From contig NW_023503616.1 of the NCBI RefSeq assembly GCF_014529535.1, forward strand, positions 4,402,001 to 4,466,000: a stretch of 64,000 bases of DNA, given 5' to 3'. The notes under the pieces are model-generated. The model was not told where the DNA came from. It worked only from the letters and a program-made list of their open reading frames with translations, and did no database searches. This DNA comes from Bradysia coprophila (taxonomy: Eukaryota; Arthropoda; Insecta; Diptera; Sciaridae). Position numbers and translations under genes: made by a program. Of this stretch, positions 53,092 through 64,000 are shown in pieces. Every line of letters begins with the position of its first letter. Position 1 is the stretch's first letter.

Positions 53092-53421
53092 ATGGGAAAA
53101 ACGAACGAAAAGGCTGTAATGCCTTCAAAACAACAAAAAACACACAAACAGACAGTGACTTCAATCAAAAAAGGGAAATCGAAAAACAAACCAGTCAAAC
53201 CTCACCAAAAGAATCCACAGTTCAAGTATTTTGAAGAGAAGCGATTGCAACGAATTCGAGAAAAAGATGAGCGCAAAGCCAAAAAGGAGGAAAAACTGCT
53301 GCTGAAGAAGAAGGAAAAACTGAGAAAAGTGAAAATTCTCACGAAGAAAAATCGTAAAGGACAGCCGGTGATGGGCGGTAGAATGGAATTGTTGTTGGAG
53401 AAAATTAAGAGAAACATGTGA
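53092..53421 (+). CDS. Small basic rRNA-processing protein, FYV7/CCDC59 family
   Basis: 109 residues in one exon from the ATG at 53092, the first ATG of the frame. The protein is extremely Lys/Arg-rich with a predicted long helix (EEKRLQRIREKDERKAKKEE). It ends with KKNRKGQPVMGGRMELLLEK, which matches, from memory, the conserved C-terminal GQP...LL.KI signature of yeast Fyv7 and human CCDC59/TAP26. Family members are nucleolar and take part in small-subunit pre-rRNA processing. The protein is shorter than CCDC59 and keeps little beyond the basic helix and the C-terminal motif. AATAAA lies at 53425-53430, four bases after the stop codon. It is convergent with the minus-strand HSD17B8 gene, with 83 bases between stop codons. 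Family assignment is moderately sure; I do not give a symbol. Confidence 0.75.
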   Translation: MGKTNEKAVMPSKQQKTHKQTVTSIKKGKSKNKPVKPHQKNPQFKYFEEKRLQRIREKDERKAKKEEKLLLKKKEKLRKVKILTKKNRKGQPVMGGRMELLLEKIKRNM

Positions 53422-53424
53422 AAA

Positions 53425-53441
53425 AATAAAAATATTTTATT
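53425..53441. terminator. Overlapping poly(A) signals of two convergent genes
   Basis: AATAAA at 53425-53430 serves the plus-strand FYV7-like gene. TTTATT at about 53436-53441 reads AATAAA on the minus strand for the HSD17B8 gene. The two signals are within 17 bases, so the 3' ends of the two transcripts probably overlap. Confidence 0.5.
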
Positions 53442-53504
53442 GAACAGTATAAATGCTGGCACTTTTGCTTTGTGACACACTGTGCTTAAGAGTTTACAGC
53501 TGTC

Positions 53505-54534
53505 TTATCCACCAGTCACTTCAATCGAAGTTCCATTTACAAAAGAACTGCGATCAGAAGCAAGGAATGAAATAACTTCTGCGACCTCTGGAAGTATATA
53601 AAAAATTACGTTTTTAAACGGGTAGTTCGACCTTGAGAACGGCGCTCACAAATAGCGAACCATATTTCAGAGCTTTGAATGGCAAAATTTTGTGACTTTT
53701 ACCTTCTGGTTGCCCAAATCGTTTCATGGCAGTAAGTTGAACAAACTTTTCTTTTATGTTGTCTGGAATTTTATCGGTCATCGGAGACTTTATAAATCCA
53801 GGCAGGATCGCGTTCACTCGAATATTAAATTTACCAAATTCTTTCGATGCAACTCGGGTCATGCTTTCCACTCCCGCTTTACTGCTAGCATAGTTCGACT
53901 GACCAATATTGCCTGTCTTGCCAACGATACTAGCTAAATTAACGATTGAGCCTGCACCAACATTATGATCAATCATCGCTTGGGCGAAACTTTTCATGAC
54001 CAAAAACGTACCCTAGGGTAATGTACTCTAGATATAAATAATGATCTATTATCGAGTACATCAACTTTTACCTTCAGATTAACACTGATGACATCGTCAA
54101 AATCTTGCTCGCTCATTTTCAATAAGAAATTATCTTTCGTTATTCCAGCTGAATTAACTACTATCGATGGAGGTTTCTTGTATTTGGATATCATTTCGTT
54201 GAGAGCTGTCTGAACACTGTCTGACGACGATACATCCATTTCGATAGACATGTGGGCTGGAATTTTTGCTAGACTTTATTCAAGTGTTGATGGTGAATGA
54301 GATGGACCTACAATTACTATCTAAAGATTTAATCGTTGCCGCAGCGGATGCACCATTTCTATCAACAGCAATTATCGTGGCACCTTCACGAACGAAAATG
54401 TTACAAGTTGCCCTTCCTATTCCACTTCCAGCTCCTGTAGTTGGGATCAACAACAATTAACGAACGCTTCAATTACTAGCATGTAAATCAAGGCCTTTAC
54501 CCGAAATCACAGCAAGTTTTCCTACTAAACTCAT
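53505..54534 (-). CDS. HSD17B8: 17-beta-hydroxysteroid dehydrogenase 8 / 3-ketoacyl-ACP reductase (SDR family)
   Basis: Five exons on the minus strand: 54534-54501, 54434-54312, 54256-54072, 54012-53703 and 53587-53505 (244 residues). All four introns are GT-AG and short (66, 55, 59 and 115 bp). It is a classical short-chain dehydrogenase: the cofactor loop SGAGSGIG is at residues 11-18, VNSAG at 86-90, catalytic N112, S142, and Y155-x-x-x-K159 in YASSK. Segments PPSIVVNSAGITKDNFLLKM and NLKGTFLV match HSD17B8 better than its paralogue CBR4. HSD17B8 with CBR4 forms the mitochondrial 3-ketoacyl-ACP reductase and also oxidises 17-beta-hydroxysteroids using NAD. The ending (NGTSIEVTGG) is typical. 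The first residue of the usual TGxxxGIG is Ser here, a mild change. No obvious mitochondrial presequence precedes the Rossmann fold. Confidence 0.9.
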
Positions 54535-57048
54535 ATTTATTTTGTTTAATTCTTAATTCACCGTAGAATGCTGATTAAAGACATACAACTGTGTGATGTT
54601 ACTGAACGAAAAGATGGTAAGATAAATGATTCTAAAAAAATTAAAATAATCTACTGATAACGTTATCCGCTGATTCTGAACACATACAGCTGATTGGTAT
54701 ATATGAAGATAACGTTTTTGTATATTTGCTCATGTAATACAATACTGTAATGTCGAATGTTTAACGTTCTCGAATTTTTAATTCAAATTTTTAGCGCATT
54801 ATGATCGGAGTTAACCCGTGGTTAATGTGGTGTCATTATGGCAAAATGATATAACGAATGAAGTACGAGATTTTGAGTTATTATTCCATACGAAATAATA
54901 AAACGAGATTTTGAGTTGAGCAAGACAACATTTTTAACAAATTAGAAGTAACAGATCCACATTGTCATGCGGTATCTCAAAAACTATGTAGTAGAATCTG
55001 GGGAGACGTTGATTCGGTTGTGTTCTAAGTGATCGCAATTACCCTAATCTTTTAAGTGACCAGACCACCATTCCGCCAGATTTCCCTAGTAATTATTGGG
55101 AATCAAACATATTCTCAGATTATATAATTACCGAGGTGAGGTAACAATCATTCCATTGTATCAAATCAATTCTAGCATTAAATTACGTAAACTAATATTC
55201 TGCTCTCGTGCAGCTGACATCAAATCACATCTTCTATTACTGTTTTTTCAATATTCTGGTTTACCATATCCCGGAAAGGCAGATTATATTAATAAGTCTG
55301 TGATTGGCGTAGCTAGTAGGTTGGTCCAAATTTCAAAGATAGGTTTCACACGAGATCTATATGCATCAATTAGAAATGACCGACATATCCTGATGAAATC
55401 TAGAATCGTTGTTACAAGATCAGAGTATATTAAACGTATCGAGTGGGACTTACGGATTTTTATCGACAATGGAGGCTAAATACTTGCGACAACAAAATGA
55501 GGTAAAAAATTTAACTCGCACATTCCATGGGCAGGGGCGGAATAAGGTTTCCAGCGCCACTGGCAAACGGAATCTAAGCGCCAATTTTTCTATTCGAAAT
55601 CGTATATAAATAAACGAACATTACTGCTTGTTCAAGACGAACGTTACGTTACGGAGAGTATGGAAATGGGTGCTAGTGTTAAGATAGAAGTGGAATAAAT
55701 GTAATTGCGAGTTCAGCGAGTAATATATCACTACAAAAATTCTGATACATCTGAAAAGAAAATGTTCTTTTGATTATTGTGGTATAGCAACGAGTGAAAA
55801 GTTCAAGCTTTTTCTTTTTCATTTTTTCACTTCTTATTGCGCTCTGGTATTACTTTCGAGTAGTCAGCTTTCCTCAAACAATCGAGGGCAATATTTATGA
55901 AGAAGGGCATATCCCCGATAAGTTAGAAACTACTGAACTTTTTTTTTCCCCTGAAAGGTAGTGAAAAATTATGAATTTCGAATCCGACATAAATTTTAGG
56001 GAAATTAGCATTATTCGGCGTATTCTCTTGAGATATTTCAGTTTTTCGACAATATCTTCGGAACCATATGGCGGTAAGGCACAGTAATTTTCATATCCGT
56101 TGGACTTCTTGAGTAGTAGATTGCGTCCTTGTTTGGAACTTTGTATTTTCCCAAGAGTGAGGGTCAATGAAGTAATTTTTCTTTCTCAGGAGGTGCAATA
56201 CCTTACGTATAGTTGCTTGGACGTTCTAAATTTGAGGCTAAAATCGAGTATTTTGAGTGAAAATCTTTTAGAAAACCATCAACGGATTTATAAAGATTTT
56301 CCAGATTCGAAAGGATTTTTTTTTATCAACTTCAAAGGATTTTCAAGCATTTTCGAGGATTTTTCTTCAATTTTCGAATATTTTTCTGTGATTTTCTTAA
56401 GATTTAAAGAATTTTGTTTTAGAATTTGCAACGAATTTGAGGTAAAGGAATTTTTTTAGTTCAAAGGGATATTATATGTCTATCTGCCTCTCGAGAAATC
56501 CCATTCTTCAAAATATAAATGCCCAAACGAGGATGTAATCTACTATTAGACAAACGAGACACTTTTAACTGATTCATCTGGCCATTTGTTTAGTATTTCA
56601 AAAAGTCCGATCGCAAAGGAATGCAACAGAGAAGGGAAATCCAAAAATTATCTCGATGAATTATGGGATTGATTTTCACTCGAAATGGCAGTGAATTTAG
56701 TGGTACTCTTGCACTCATGAAATAGCTCGATTTCGTTTTCGACATGCAATTTTCTGTTTCGAAATTCTTCAAATAAATATCTTTCAGTAAACGAAATGCT
56801 AGATTTGAAAGCAGATGAGACCCCTAATCTGTGCGAATCGACAGGGGTAATTACTTCTAAATAATAGTGATTAACCACTCGAAGCGAATACTAGAAATCT
56901 CTATCGAAAACAGGAGTCACAGTGAACAATTAACTTACCAGTCTTTGCACCATCAATTTGGAACCGAATGAAAATAAACATTTTTATTGATTTGTATTTT
57001 GAAATAACATATATTTATGTGAAGCACATGAAATTAATCGTAAAATAT
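54535..57048. other. Intergenic stretch between HSD17B8 and OGT
   Basis: Contains a dispersed GAAGTA/AGAT repeat (about 54830-54960) and several open frames of 60-127 codons on both strands. The longest, 55096-55479 (+), starts with a non-ATG codon and has no recognisable domain; it is described as a finding. The 56100-56459 frame is a Phe/Glu/Ser low-complexity read-through of repeated AGGATTTTC units. No conserved exon is supported. Confidence 0.5.
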
Positions 57049-57056
57049 AATTTATT
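56983..57056 (-). terminator. Candidate poly(A) signals of OGT
   Basis: On the minus strand AATAAA occurs at 57056-57051 and 56988-56983, 450-530 bases after the OGT stop codon. These are the first clear signals downstream of the stop in AT-rich sequence. Confidence 0.4.
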
Positions 57057-57511
57057 TACACGAAAAAAGATATTTTATTAATATTTGCGCGGGAGAGATG
57101 TCGATGGTATCAATTATTTTCAAACACATCAAAAAAAAATGGAGAAATTAACTAACATAATGTGAAGGAAATGAATACGAATTACAATGAGCTGTAACAT
57201 AATTTCCCTTTGAAAATAATGCAAAATGTTGAAGCAAAAAAAAAAGATCTTAAATCACACCAAATCAGGTGACTTACACATACACACAAAAAATGAGCAA
57301 AAGAAAATATTTACAAAAAGGAGATGATAGAGAACTCTGAATGTCTATAACTAAACAAAAATGTTTCTACAACTATCGCATCGACAGTCTTCTCTCAACT
57401 TAGATTTTTCTCATTTCAACACTATAATAAATTACAAAGAAAAAGTAAAGAGAAATGAAGAAGAAAAAAACGAAAGAAAAACTTTTAATTCTGTCGCCAT
57501 AATTTTCTCGC

Positions 57512-64000
<6,489 letters not shown>

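Noticed and set aside
56100-56459. 119-codon plus-strand frame
   Set aside because: The second half is a repeated AGGATTTTC-type low-complexity run translating to Phe/Ser/Glu repeats; it has no gene-like features.

Overview
This window looks like nuclear DNA of an insect, most probably a dipteran. It is strongly AT-rich, its genes are split by short GT-AG introns, and the recognisable proteins are conserved animal or insect families: a La-related protein 6, an NK-like homeodomain factor, syntaxin 6, a mitochondrial-type 17-beta-HSD8 reductase, a small rRNA-processing protein and O-GlcNAc transferase. A lower dipteran such as a gnat or midge is my guess from composition and the abundance of short foldback elements; the sequence alone does not fix the species. 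All splice models were made by eye from splice consensus, reading frame and remembered family alignments.

Layout. Positions 1 to about 24.5 kb hold no gene I can support. They contain a GC-rich tandem repeat near 1.0-1.3 kb, two hAT-like MITEs at 2.3-2.9 kb, a hairpin-rich element at 9.5-10.3 kb, a 1.58-kb near-perfect inverted repeat at 12.0-13.6 kb, and smaller foldbacks. A TATA/initiator pair near 24.6 kb precedes the three-exon LARP6 gene (25.8-29.4 kb, +). A second repeat-rich gap (29.4-40 kb) includes a frameshifted reverse-transcriptase-associated fragment at 38.1-38.6 kb. The four-exon homeobox gene (40.1-44.1 kb, +; best guess lms) faces an unrecognised 244-residue gene (44.2-45.0 kb, -).

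The right third is gene-dense. It holds an orphan ubiquitin-like/coiled-coil gene (46.4-47.0 kb, +), syntaxin 6 (48.1-50.5 kb, +), a FYV7/CCDC59-like gene (53.1-53.4 kb, +) tail-to-tail with HSD17B8 (53.5-54.5 kb, -), and the 3' two-thirds of the O-GlcNAc transferase gene (57.5-62.4 kb, -), whose 5' end lies beyond the right edge.

The genes are independent eukaryotic units, not an operon. The most striking points are an AT-AC (U12-type) intron in syntaxin 6 with textbook donor and branch site, the 1.58-kb TTAA-flanked palindrome that could be a hairpin-RNA source, an array of about fifteen R-[RK]-x-S modules in LARP6 that reads as a kinase relay, the orphan ubiquitin-like protein, and a dispersed repeat family with at least a dozen recognisable copies in 64 kb.
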